A DNA stretch of 64,000 nucleotides from Parvimonas sp015257355 (GTDB lineage Bacteria; Bacillota; Clostridia; Tissierellales; Peptoniphilaceae). Every line of letters starts with the position of its first letter. Positions within the stretch are counted from its first letter, which is position 1. A program made the translations under genes and the position numbers. Location of the stretch: the NCBI RefSeq assembly GCF_050262165.1, contig NZ_CP189844.1. One strand, given 5' to 3'. Positions 17,029 to 25,583 of the stretch are shown here, piece after piece. Under the pieces are notes generated by a model that saw only the letters and a program-made list of their open reading frames with translations, made no database searches and had not been told where the DNA came from.

Positions 17029-17973
17029 ATGATTAATGAAATATTAGGTATAAAGTATCCAATTTTTCAAGGCGCAATGGCAAATATTTCAACGGCAGAA
17101 TTTGCAGCGGATGTTAGCAATTCTGGAGCTCTTGGGATTATTGGAACAGGAGCTATGGATGCTAAAATGGTAAGGGATTCTATTAGAAAGTGTAAAGAGC
17201 TTACAGATAAACCTTTTGGTGTTAATATAATGTTAATGAATCCATATTGCGACGAGATTATTGAGGTTATTTTAGAAGAAAAAGTAGCAGTTGTTACAAC
17301 TGGAGCAGGAAATCCAGGTGCTTATGTTGAAAGATTGAAAGCTAAAGGGATTAAAATTATTCCTGTTGTTCCATCTGTTGCACTTGCTAGAAGAATGGAA
17401 AGTATTGGTGTTGATGCAGTTATTGTTGAGGGAACTGAATCAGGTGGTCATGTTGGAGAGCTTACAACTATGGCACTAGTTCCACAAGTTGTAGATGCAA
17501 TCAATATTCCAGTAATTGCTGCTGGAGGAATTGCAGATGGTAGAGGTTTTAATGCTGCTATCGCTTTAGGAGCAATTGGAGTTCAAGTTGGAACTTGTCT
17601 TTTAGTTGCTAAAGAATGTCCAGTACATCAAAATTATAAAAATGCAGTAATCAAAGCAAAAGATATTGATACTGTAGTTACAGGTAGAACTATAAATACA
17701 CCTGTTAGAATTTTAAAAAATGATATGAGTAGAAAATTTTTACAATTAGAAAAAGAAATTTCATCAAGAGAGGAATTAGAAAAATTGACATTGGGTTCTT
17801 TAAAAAGAGCAGTTGTTGAAGGTGATGTTAAAAATGGTTCCGTTATGCTTGGACAAATTTCTGGTTTAATAAAAGAAGAAAAGACTCTAAATGAAATTTT
17901 TGAAAATATAATGAAAGAAAGTAAGGAAGAGTTTGAAAGATTGAAAAAATTAATAGGTGGAGACAATGCTTAA
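17029..17973 (+). CDS. fabK: Enoyl-ACP reductase II (FMN)
   Basis: A 314-residue FMN protein of the nitronate-monooxygenase fold. It has the FabK features FQGAMANIST, GVNIMLMNP, the conserved His in EGTESGGHVGE and PVIAAGGIADGRG. It reduces trans-2-enoyl-ACP at the end of each cycle. No fabI-like gene is present in the window. Its end overlaps the next, related gene by eight bases. Confidence 0.9.
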   Translation: MINEILGIKYPIFQGAMANISTAEFAADVSNSGALGIIGTGAMDAKMVRDSIRKCKELTDKPFGVNIMLMNPYCDEIIEVILEEKVAVVTTGAGNPGAYVERLKAKGIKIIPVVPSVALARRMESIGVDAVIVEGTESGGHVGELTTMALVPQVVDAINIPVIAAGGIADGRGFNAAIALGAIGVQVGTCLLVAKECPVHQNYKNAVIKAKDIDTVVTGRTINTPVRILKNDMSRKFLQLEKEISSREELEKLTLGSLKRAVVEGDVKNGSVMLGQISGLIKEEKTLNEIFENIMKESKEEFERLKKLIGGDNA

Positions 17974-19045
17974 GTCTGTTAAATTAAAAGATAAGATTTT
18001 AGAAGTTCCTATTATTCAAGGTGGTATGGGAGTTGGAATATCCCTATCAGGCTTGGTAGGAAATGTTATGAGGGAAAATTGTATGGGAGTACTAAGTTTC
18101 GCTCATCCTGGTTATAGTTGTAAAACATTTTTAAAAGAAACTTCTAAAGATAATTTTCTTGCAATGAAAGAAGAAGTTGATAAGGCAAGAAAAATTTCCG
18201 GTGGAAAGGGACTACTTGGAGTTAATGTAATGGTTGCAACAACTGAATATGCGTCTTATGTTAAGGAATGTGTTAAATTAGGTGTGGATGCAATCATCTC
18301 TGGAGCCGGACTTCCTCTTAATTTACCAGAATTAACTAAAGGGAGTGATGTTCTTATTGCTCCAATTATATCAAGTGGAAAGGCTTTAAATCTAATACTA
18401 AGGAGATGGGATCAACATCATAATAAGATTCCTGATTTTGTTGTTATTGAAGGAAGTGAAGCTGGAGGTCATCTTGGTTTTAAAAAAGATGATATTTTAA
18501 ATGATACTTGTGAAAGTATTGATGAGATTTTAGAAGACTGTTTGAAATTAGTTGTTAATTATGAAGAAAAATATAATCAAAAAATTCCAATTTTTGTAGC
18601 TGGTGGTATTTATACTGGAAAGGACATTGCAAAATATGTTAAGCAAGGTGCAAGTGGTGTTCAAATGGGAACAAGATTTATTGCTACAGAAGAATGTGAT
18701 GCTCATGAAAAATACAAAGATATGTTTGTAAAAGCTACAAAAGAAGATATTGTTATTGTTAAAAGCCCAGCGGGATTTCCTGGAAGGGCAATAAGAAATA
18801 AATTCACAGAAAGATTGGATAAAGATGGGAGAATTCCTGTTAGATATTGTGTTGATTGTATTTTACCATGTAATCCTAAAAATACAGTTTATTGTATAAC
18901 AGAAGCTTTGATAAATGCTGTTAAAGGCGATGTGGATAATGGACTAATATTTTCAGGGACTAATGCTTATAGAATTGATAAGATAACAACTGTTAAAGAA
19001 TTAATTTCAGAATTAGTTTCTGAAGCTAATAATGAATTGAGGTGA
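17966..19045 (+). CDS. Second FabK/nitronate-monooxygenase-family flavoprotein, FabX-like
   Basis: 359 residues, a clear paralogue of the preceding FabK in fold: VPIIQGGMGVGIS at the start, GVNVMVATT, the conserved His in EGSEAGGHLGF and the phosphate loop FVAGGIYTGKD. Unlike FabK it has a Cys cluster near residues 295-312, reading C-x2-C-x3-C-x7-C, fit for an iron-sulfur cluster. Helicobacter FabX, a flavoprotein of this superfamily with a 4Fe-4S cluster, makes unsaturated acyl-ACP. I infer a similar role, with a second enoyl reductase as the alternative. ATG at 17966 follows AGGTGG. Confidence 0.7.
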   Translation: MLKSVKLKDKILEVPIIQGGMGVGISLSGLVGNVMRENCMGVLSFAHPGYSCKTFLKETSKDNFLAMKEEVDKARKISGGKGLLGVNVMVATTEYASYVKECVKLGVDAIISGAGLPLNLPELTKGSDVLIAPIISSGKALNLILRRWDQHHNKIPDFVVIEGSEAGGHLGFKKDDILNDTCESIDEILEDCLKLVVNYEEKYNQKIPIFVAGGIYTGKDIAKYVKQGASGVQMGTRFIATEECDAHEKYKDMFVKATKEDIVIVKSPAGFPGRAIRNKFTERLDKDGRIPVRYCVDCILPCNPKNTVYCITEALINAVKGDVDNGLIFSGTNAYRIDKITTVKELISELVSEANNELR

Positions 19046-19049
19046 TTAT

Positions 19050-19946
19050 ATGAAGATAGCATTTTTATTTGCCGGTCAAGGCGCTCAATATGTAGGAATG
19101 GGAAAAGAATTGGCAGACAGTTCGGCATTTAAAGAAGTATTTGAATATTTACCTTCAAATTTACAAAAAATTTGTTTTGAAGGTCCTGCTGAAGACTTAA
19201 ATAATACTTTAAATGCCCAACCATGTTTAGTCGCAGTATCTTTAGGAATAGCTAAAGTTTTAAAAAGCCATGGCATTGATTGTGAGTATGCAGCAGGATT
19301 GAGTTTAGGAGAATATACAGCTTTAGCATATAGTGATGCATTATCTGTAAAAGATGTTTTAGAGCTTGTTAGAAAGCGTAGTGAAATAATGTCTAATGCT
19401 GTTCCTAAAAATACTGGTATGGCTGCGATTTTTAGTTGTGAAGCAAAAGTAATTGAAGATGTAATTAAAGATATAAAAAATGTAGAAATAGCAAATTATA
19501 ACAGTCCAAAACAGATTGTAATTACAGGAAGTATGGAAGGAATAGATGAAGCTATTTTAAAGTTAAAAGATTTGGGATATAAGTCTAAAAAATTGAATGT
19601 AAGTGGAGCTTTTCATTCAAGTTATTTAAACAAAGCAAGTGAGGAATTATTCACTGTTTTAAAAGAGGTTGATTTTAAAGAACCAAATAAAAAAATAGTA
19701 TTTAATACTGTTGGAAAGACAAGTGATGAGGATGTTAAAATCCTTTTGAAAAATCAAATTAAGTCAAGTGTTAAATTCATGCAAAGTGTTGAGTTTATGA
19801 TTGAAAATGGTGTAGATACTTTTATAGAAATAGGACCTGGAAAAGTTTTAAGTGGTCTGGTAAAACAAATTAATCCAGATGTGAATATTTATTCAGTTGA
19901 AAATCTTGAGTCCATTGGAAAGGTGGTTGAATTATTAAATGAATAA
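19050..19946 (+). CDS. fabD: Malonyl-CoA:ACP transacylase
   Basis: 298 residues. FLFAGQGAQYVGMGKEL opens the protein, the nucleophile Ser is in GLSLGEYTAL and the catalytic His in GAFHSSYL. It loads malonyl units on AcpP for FabH and FabF. It starts four bases after the FabX-like gene and overlaps fabG by eight bases. Confidence 0.96.
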   Translation: MKIAFLFAGQGAQYVGMGKELADSSAFKEVFEYLPSNLQKICFEGPAEDLNNTLNAQPCLVAVSLGIAKVLKSHGIDCEYAAGLSLGEYTALAYSDALSVKDVLELVRKRSEIMSNAVPKNTGMAAIFSCEAKVIEDVIKDIKNVEIANYNSPKQIVITGSMEGIDEAILKLKDLGYKSKKLNVSGAFHSSYLNKASEELFTVLKEVDFKEPNKKIVFNTVGKTSDEDVKILLKNQIKSSVKFMQSVEFMIENGVDTFIEIGPGKVLSGLVKQINPDVNIYSVENLESIGKVVELLNE

Positions 19947-20673
19947 GGTTGCATTAGTTACAGGAGGAAGTGGTGGAATAGGTAAAGCTATTTCTATTAA
20001 ACTTGCCCAATCAGGATATGATGTAGTAATAAACTATAATTCTGACTACGAAAAAGCTCTTGAAGTTAAAAAAATATGTGAAGAATATAATGTTAAAGTT
20101 CTTTTATATAAATGTAATATTTCAAATTTTGAAGAAGTTGAACTCATGTTTAAAGAAGTTGTAAAAGAAATGGGTAGAGTTGATGTTTTAGTAAATAACT
20201 CTGGTATTACAAGAGATACATTAATTTTAAGAATGAGTGAAGAAGATTTTGACAAGGTAATAGATGTTAATTTAAAAGGATGCTTTAATTGTATTAAAAA
20301 TGTTTCAAGATTTATGATGAAACAAAAATCTGGTGTAATTGTTAATATTTCAAGTGTAGTCGGACTTTCTGGAAATATCGGACAGGTTAATTATGCCGCA
20401 AGTAAGGCAGGAATTTTAGGTTTAACTAAATCTGTTGCTAGAGAATTAGTTTCTTTAAATGTTAGATGTAATGCAGTTGCTCCTGGTTTTATAGAAACTG
20501 AAATGACAGATCAACTTTCTGATAATGTTAAAGAAAGTGTTTTAAAGTCAATCCCTATGAATAAGATGGGAAGCCCAGAGGACGTTGCAAATTTAGTTAA
20601 TTTTTTAGTTAGTGATGAATCAAAATATATAACAGGTCAAGTAATTAATGTTGACGGTGGAATGATAATGTAG
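19939..20673 (+). CDS. fabG: 3-oxoacyl-ACP reductase
   Basis: A 244-residue short-chain dehydrogenase. Residues TGGSGGIGKA bind NADPH, and the catalytic Ser-Tyr-Lys are in NISSVVG and YAASKAG. The C-terminal VDGGMIM is typical of FabG. It does the first reduction of each elongation cycle. Confidence 0.95.
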   Translation: MNKVALVTGGSGGIGKAISIKLAQSGYDVVINYNSDYEKALEVKKICEEYNVKVLLYKCNISNFEEVELMFKEVVKEMGRVDVLVNNSGITRDTLILRMSEEDFDKVIDVNLKGCFNCIKNVSRFMMKQKSGVIVNISSVVGLSGNIGQVNYAASKAGILGLTKSVARELVSLNVRCNAVAPGFIETEMTDQLSDNVKESVLKSIPMNKMGSPEDVANLVNFLVSDESKYITGQVINVDGGMIM

Positions 20674-20680
20674 GTGTGAT

Positions 20681-21913
20681 ATGAAAAGAAGAGTTGTAAT
20701 AAGTGGATTGGGTGTTGTTTCACCAATTGGAAATGATAAAGAAGAACTTTGGAATTCTATAGAAAATGGAAAATGTGGAATTGATGAAATTACTTTTTTT
20801 GATACAAGCGAACATAAGGTAAAACTTGCTGCTGAAATTAAGGATTTAGATTTTGAAAAATATTACAATAAACGTGATTTAAAATTTAATGATCGTTTTG
20901 TAAAATTTGCAAGAATAGCAACAAAACAAGCTTTTGAAGATTCTAATCTTCAAGATTTTGATAGAGATAGAACTGGAGTCATCTTAGCAAGTGGAATAGG
21001 TGGAATTGAAACTATTTCAAATTGTGAAAATGTATTAAACGAAAAAGGTCCTAGTAGAGTATCTCCATATTTTATTCCTATGGCATTGATCAATATAGCA
21101 GCAGGAACTGTAGCAATTGACTTGGATGCAAGAGGATATTGTAGTAGTGTTGTTACTGCTTGTGCTGCTGGGACAAACGCCATTGGAGAAGGCTTTTTGA
21201 AAATTAGAGATGGATACATGGATATTGTTTTTGCAGGGGGAAGTGAAGCATCAATAACACCACTTGCTGTAGCGGGCTTTGCTAGTATGAGAGCTTTAAG
21301 TGAAAGTACAGATAAAAATAGAGCTAGTATTCCTTTTGACAAAGAAAGAAATGGATTTGTAATGGGAGAAGGAAGTGCAGTTTTAGTGCTTGAAGAATTA
21401 GAACATGCTTTAAAACGTAATGCTAAAATTTATGCTGAAATTGTAGGTTATGGAAATTCTTGTGATGCTAATCATATTACTGCTCCTTTAAGTGATGGTA
21501 GTGGTGCTGGAAAAGCAATGTTAAATGCTATTAGCGATGCTGGAATTGAAGCAAAAGATATCGGATATATCAATGCTCATGGAACAAGTACTCCTTTAAA
21601 CGATAAGTCAGAAACATTGGCAATAAAATATGCTTTTGGCGAAAACTTTAAAGATGTATTAGTTAGTTCTACAAAATCTGCTACAGGACATTTGCTTGGA
21701 GCAAGTGGCGCTGTTGAAGCTTTAATTACAACATTAGCATTGAAAAATTCATATATTCCTGCAACATTAAATTTAAATGAAATTGATGAAGAATGTGATT
21801 TGAATATCGTTAAAAATAAGGGATTAGAAAAGAATATTAAATATGCAATGAGTAATTCCTTAGGTTTCGGTGGACATAATGCAAGTATAATATTGAAAAA
21901 ATGGGAGGACTAA
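20681..21913 (+). CDS. fabF: Beta-ketoacyl-ACP synthase II
   Basis: A 410-residue elongating condensing enzyme. The active-site Cys is in VTACAAGTNA, the two His in NAHGTSTPLND and SATGHLLGASG, and the C-terminal GFGGHNASI loop is intact. Length and motifs are standard. Confidence 0.96.
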   Translation: MKRRVVISGLGVVSPIGNDKEELWNSIENGKCGIDEITFFDTSEHKVKLAAEIKDLDFEKYYNKRDLKFNDRFVKFARIATKQAFEDSNLQDFDRDRTGVILASGIGGIETISNCENVLNEKGPSRVSPYFIPMALINIAAGTVAIDLDARGYCSSVVTACAAGTNAIGEGFLKIRDGYMDIVFAGGSEASITPLAVAGFASMRALSESTDKNRASIPFDKERNGFVMGEGSAVLVLEELEHALKRNAKIYAEIVGYGNSCDANHITAPLSDGSGAGKAMLNAISDAGIEAKDIGYINAHGTSTPLNDKSETLAIKYAFGENFKDVLVSSTKSATGHLLGASGAVEALITTLALKNSYIPATLNLNEIDEECDLNIVKNKGLEKNIKYAMSNSLGFGGHNASIILKKWED

Positions 21914-21914
21914 T

Positions 21915-22346
21915 ATGGTTTATAATTCAAATGAAATTCAAGAAATAATACCACATAGATATCCATTTTTACTTGTAGATAGAATTGATTTTATTAATGA
22001 AGAAAAAACTGAGATAGTTGGAACAAAATGTGTAAGTGCTAATGAAATGCAGTTTATGGGACATTTTCCTAATAAGCATGTTATGCCAGGAGTTTTAATT
22101 GTTGAGGCTTTGGCTCAAACTGGCTGTGTTTTACTTCTTAGTAAAGAGGAAAACAAAGGTAAAATTGGTTATTTTGCTGGAATTAATAAAATGAGATTTA
22201 AACAAATGGTTCTACCAGGAGATGTACTTACTTTGAAGGTAAAACTAGTTAATAGTAAAGCAAATATCTATATTGCTGATGTTTGTGCAATGGTAGAAAA
22301 TAAGGTTGTTTGTAGTGGTGAAATAATCTGTTCTGTAGGAAATTAA
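21915..22346 (+). CDS. fabZ: 3-hydroxyacyl-ACP dehydratase
   Basis: A 143-residue hot-dog enzyme. It has the FabZ marks IIPHRYPFLLVDRI and GHFPNKHVMPGVLIVEALAQ, where His and Glu are catalytic. There is no FabA, FabM or second FabZ/FabN in the window, so cis unsaturated acyl chains need another enzyme; see the FabX-like gene at 17966. It is the last gene of the operon. Confidence 0.95.
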   Translation: MVYNSNEIQEIIPHRYPFLLVDRIDFINEEKTEIVGTKCVSANEMQFMGHFPNKHVMPGVLIVEALAQTGCVLLLSKEENKGKIGYFAGINKMRFKQMVLPGDVLTLKVKLVNSKANIYIADVCAMVENKVVCSGEIICSVGN

Positions 22347-22349
22347 AAA

Positions 22350-22386
22350 AAGATATAAGTATAAGAGTTATCTTATACTTATATCT
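22350..22386 (-). terminator. Terminator of birA, overlapping its stop codon
   Basis: A 15-base-pair perfect stem (GATATAAGTATAAGA with its complement) and a four-base loop. On the minus strand it is followed by seven T. On the plus strand there is no T run, so it is only a weak end for the fab operon. Confidence 0.8.
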
Positions 22387-23138
22387 GAACTAATTAATTT
22401 GATTATTCTATCTTGAGCTTGGACTATTAAAGAGCCATTATCATCAATATCAATAGCTGTTGCATTGAATTGTTCATCATTTTGAATTACTGATATATCT
22501 TTTCCAAGTACATAAGAATTTTCTTTGTATATTTTAAGATAATCTTCCTTTTCTAAAAAATATGAATCAAAGAAATTAATTATTTCAGAAATCAGTTTGT
22601 TTCTTGAAATATCATTATTTATATTATTTTCTATTGATGTTGCAATATTTTTTAAACTTGAAGGAAAATCAAATTTTTTTACATTTATTCCAATTCCTAC
22701 GATCATATTGTCAATGATGTTGGTATTAAGGTTAATTTGACTTTCGCATAGAATGCCACCAACCTTTAAATCATTTAGAATTATATCATTGACCCATTTT
22801 AATTTTACATCTAAATTACAAACAGATTTTATTGCTGAAAGAATAGCGACACTGGTTAAAATTGTAATTTTTAAACTCTCCTCTATTAAGCAATTTGGAT
22901 TAATTAAAATAGACATATATATTCCAATATCTTTATTTGACATAAATTGTCTACTCTTTTTTCCATAACCATTTGTCTGCTCATTACTGATAACAATAGT
23001 ACCATATTTTTTTTCATTTATTTTTGATTTTAGATATTTATTTGTTGAATTAATACTGTCAAAAATTTCAATATCATGTTCATACTTTAGATTTTGTTTA
23101 ATCTCTTGTATATTTAAGTTGTTTTGTATAGTTTTCAT
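22368..23138 (-). CDS. birA: Biotin-protein ligase without DNA-binding domain
   Basis: 256 residues, the only minus-strand gene here. The catalytic domain starts at about residue 27 (DSINSTNKYLK). The biotinyl-AMP loop is NGYGKKSRQF, where other ligases have GRGRxGR-like sequence, and KWVNDIILNDLKVGGIL follows. The usual 60-residue winged helix of BirA repressors is missing, so it should attach biotin to AccB but not repress transcription. No RBS precedes the ATG; a promoter-like sequence ends seven bases upstream. Confidence 0.9.
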   Translation of the reverse strand: MKTIQNNLNIQEIKQNLKYEHDIEIFDSINSTNKYLKSKINEKKYGTIVISNEQTNGYGKKSRQFMSNKDIGIYMSILINPNCLIEESLKITILTSVAILSAIKSVCNLDVKLKWVNDIILNDLKVGGILCESQINLNTNIIDNMIVGIGINVKKFDFPSSLKNIATSIENNINNDISRNKLISEIINFFDSYFLEKEDYLKIYKENSYVLGKDISVIQNDEQFNATAIDIDDNGSLIVQAQDRIIKLISSDISIR

Positions 23139-23144
23139 ATTGTA

Positions 23145-23173
23145 ATTATATATAAATTTAATGAAAAAAACAA
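23145..23173 (-). promoter_or_regulatory. Candidate birA promoter, minus strand
   Basis: On the minus strand TTGTTT, 17 bases, TATAAT. The -10 ends only seven bases before the birA ATG, which would give a leaderless or nearly leaderless mRNA. It is divergent to the promoter at 23192. Confidence 0.55.
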
Positions 23174-23191
23174 CTATACTGATTTTGTATA

Positions 23192-23220
23192 TTGACTAAA
23201 AGAAAATACTATTATATACT
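23192..23220 (+). promoter_or_regulatory. Promoter of the MarR-family regulator
   Basis: TTGACT, 17 bases, TATACT. It lies inside the longest possible reading frame of the regulator and so rules out that longer start. I see no FabT-type palindrome here. Confidence 0.75.
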
Positions 23221-23245
23221 TTTAATAGAATTTAGGAGGATGAAA

Positions 23246-23788
23246 ATGGCTGAGTGCAAAACGAGACAGACATTAAATGAATTATTAGTTGATTTATTTA
23301 ATTTCATATTATATATACAAGAAAAATATATGAAAGAAAAGGGAGTGCCTTTAACAATGTATGAAGTTCATCTACTTGAAAATGTTTCAAAGATTGAAAA
23401 TAATACAATTGGAAATATTGCAGACGCAATGTTAGTTACAAAGGGAACTCTTTCAGTAAATGCAAGTAGACTTATTAAAAAAGGATATTTAACAAAATAT
23501 GTGGATAAAGAAGATAGAAGAGTTGTTAGAGTTGAAATAACTGATAAGGCAAGAGATATTTTAAAAATTCACGATGAATTCCATGAGAATTTAATTGATA
23601 GAGCTTTAGAAGATTTAAATTTATCTGATAATGAAGTTTTAAATAAAAGCTTTGAATCTATTTTGACATATTTTAAGACTGAATATAGAAAGATGAGTCA
23701 AAAATTTGAGGAACCAAAAGTTAAGGAAACTGAAATTAAAAAGATTAAAAAATTAAATATGAAAAGAAAGTTGAAATATACTGTTTAA
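23246..23788 (+). CDS. fabT: MarR-family transcription regulator, FabT-like
   Basis: A 180-residue winged-helix protein. The recognition helix region is NTIGNIADAMLVTKGTLSVNASRLIKKGYL and the wing follows at KYVDKEDRRVVRVEIT. The gene lies just after the fab operon and birA. The promoter of the fab operon has palindromes of the kind bound by FabT, so I infer that this is the repressor of fatty-acid synthesis, acting with an acyl-ACP co-repressor as in streptococci. The Lys-rich C-terminal tail (about 25 residues) is unusual. Start chosen by AGGAGG at seven bases. Confidence 0.75.
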   Translation: MAECKTRQTLNELLVDLFNFILYIQEKYMKEKGVPLTMYEVHLLENVSKIENNTIGNIADAMLVTKGTLSVNASRLIKKGYLTKYVDKEDRRVVRVEITDKARDILKIHDEFHENLIDRALEDLNLSDNEVLNKSFESILTYFKTEYRKMSQKFEEPKVKETEIKKIKKLNMKRKLKYTV

Positions 23789-23799
23789 ATAGGGAATGT

Positions 23800-23830
23800 G
23801 GCTGTTTTTTTTAAAATCAGCCTTTTTGTT
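23800..23830 (+). terminator. Intrinsic terminator of the MarR-family gene
   Basis: GGCTG and CAGCC flank an A/T loop, followed by TTTTTG. Confidence 0.7.
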
Positions 23831-23854
23831 TTTTTGGTAAAAATGTGTTAAAAT
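23826..23854 (+). promoter_or_regulatory. Candidate promoter of gatCAB
   Basis: TTGTTT, 17 bases, TAAAAT (23849-23854), overlapping the T run of the preceding terminator. Confidence 0.5.
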
Positions 23855-23891
23855 AATACTTAAGAATTTATATTTCAGATAGGAGATTTTT

Positions 23892-24176
23892 ATGGTTAGT
23901 AAGGAAGAAGTAAAGAAAATTTATTATCTTGCAAACTTGAATGTAGAAGAAAACGAACTTGATGTTATTGCTAAAAAGTTTGATGATGTTCTTGTTTTTG
24001 CTAATGAAATTATGGAACTTGATACTTCAGAATGTGAAGAACTAGAAATAGTTGTTGAACACAACAGCCCGTTGAGAGAAGATGTTGTTGAAGAAAGTAT
24101 TTCAAGAGAAGATGCACTTTTAAATGCAAGTGACAAAGAGTATGGATATTTTAGATTACAAAGGGTTGTGAAATAA
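23892..24176 (+). CDS. gatC: Asp-tRNA(Asn)/Glu-tRNA(Gln) amidotransferase subunit C
   Basis: A 94-residue small subunit. It has the GatC pattern VKKIYYLANLNVEENEL, a central ANEIMELDTS and the LREDVVEES segment. It stabilises GatA with GatB. Its stop overlaps the gatA start by one base. Confidence 0.93.
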   Translation: MVSKEEVKKIYYLANLNVEENELDVIAKKFDDVLVFANEIMELDTSECEELEIVVEHNSPLREDVVEESISREDALLNASDKEYGYFRLQRVVK

Positions 24177-25582
24177 TGGATATTTTAAGTATAAGAGAAG
24201 ATTTTATCAGCGGTAAAGTGGACCTAGTTTCCTTTTATAGTGATGTTATAAAGAGAATTGAAGATAAAAAAGAATTAAATATTTTCCTTGATTTTTCAAA
24301 AGAAAAAGTTATGGAAAGAGTTGAATTTTTAAATAATAAATTAAAGAATAAAGAAAAATTAGGATCTCTTTTTGGAATTTCTGTTTCCATTAAGGACAAT
24401 ATTTTAGTTAAGGGATATAAAAATACATGTGGCTCAAAAATTTTAGAAAATTATTCTCCGATTTTTAATGCTACAATTATTGACAGACTTTTAGAAGAAG
24501 ATGCTGTAATCTTAGGAAAAGTTAATATGGATGAATTTGCAATGGGAGGTTCAGGTGAAACTTCTTATTTTGGAGCAACAAAAAACCCTCTAGATGAGAT
24601 TTTAATACCAGGAGGATCTTCTTCAGGTTCTGCAAGTAGTGTAAGTGCTGACCTCGCGATGATTAGTTTAGGTTCTGATACGGGTGGCTCTGTAAGAAAT
24701 CCTGCGTCTTTCTGTGCTTGTGTAGGTTACAAACCAACATATGGAATGATTTCAAGATATGGTGTTGTTTCAATGGCAAGCAGTTTAGACCAAGTTGGTA
24801 TTTTATCAAATGATGTTAAATCAATTTTACCTGTTATAAATACAATTGGTGGAGTTGATAAGATGGATGCAGTTACTATGAGAGATACTGTTGATTTTAA
24901 AGAAGATAATAACTTTTCAATCAAAGGGCTAAAAATTGCTACTGTTTCTAATATTGAAGAATATGAAATTGATGATGTTGTTCTAAGTGATTATAAAAAA
25001 GCTATCGAAAATTTAAAGAGTCAAGGAGCAATAATCGAAGAAGTAGATTTTAAATATATTAAACATTCAACAAATGTATACAATGTTGTTATGAGTGCAG
25101 AAGTTTCAAGTAATATGTCTAGATTTGACGGTATCAGATATGGATATAGAACTGAAAATTATGACTCAACAAGAGAATTATTTACAAATACAAGAAGTGA
25201 AGGTTTTGGAGAAGAAGTTCAAAGAAGAATTGCAATGGGAACTTTCTATTTAGCAAGTTCTAATAACCAAGTACTTTATAAAAAAGGTTTGAAAGTTAGA
25301 GATTTGATTAGTAAAGAAGTAAATAAAGTTCTTTCAGAATATGATTTTATTTTAACTCCAACAACTACTTGTCTTCCTGGTAAGATAGGTGCTGAAAAGG
25401 ATAATGCTTTAAAATCTTATGCTGGGGATACTTTTAATGTTCCAGTTAACTTTGCAGGTCTTCCTGCTATTTCTATTCCTTTAAATCTTAAGAAAATTGG
25501 CGGAAGCGTTCAATTTATAGCTAAGAGATTTGATGATGAAAAATTATTAAATCTTGCAATGAATTTTGAAAGGGGGCTTTAA
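24176..25582 (+). CDS. gatA: Amidotransferase subunit A
   Basis: A 468-residue amidase that frees ammonia from glutamine. The Ser-cisSer-Lys set is visible: Lys in VSIKDNI, Ser in GGSSSGSASSV and Ser in GSDTGGSVRNPA. It works with GatB to convert misacylated Glu-tRNA(Gln), and in some species Asp-tRNA(Asn). Confidence 0.96.
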   Translation: MDILSIREDFISGKVDLVSFYSDVIKRIEDKKELNIFLDFSKEKVMERVEFLNNKLKNKEKLGSLFGISVSIKDNILVKGYKNTCGSKILENYSPIFNATIIDRLLEEDAVILGKVNMDEFAMGGSGETSYFGATKNPLDEILIPGGSSSGSASSVSADLAMISLGSDTGGSVRNPASFCACVGYKPTYGMISRYGVVSMASSLDQVGILSNDVKSILPVINTIGGVDKMDAVTMRDTVDFKEDNNFSIKGLKIATVSNIEEYEIDDVVLSDYKKAIENLKSQGAIIEEVDFKYIKHSTNVYNVVMSAEVSSNMSRFDGIRYGYRTENYDSTRELFTNTRSEGFGEEVQRRIAMGTFYLASSNNQVLYKKGLKVRDLISKEVNKVLSEYDFILTPTTTCLPGKIGAEKDNALKSYAGDTFNVPVNFAGLPAISIPLNLKKIGGSVQFIAKRFDDEKLLNLAMNFERGL

Positions 25583-25583
25583 T

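Noticed and set aside
20950..21342. Minus-strand ORF of 130 residues in fabF
   Set aside because: Shadow of a conserved gene; no start signals and no domain.
16072..22346. Horizontal transfer of the fab operon
   Set aside because: Base composition and codon use look the same as in the neighbours, and gene order is typical for Firmicutes.
23192..23245. Upstream extension of the MarR-family protein
   Set aside because: The promoter (23192-23220) lies in it and the AGGAGG site serves the ATG at 23246.
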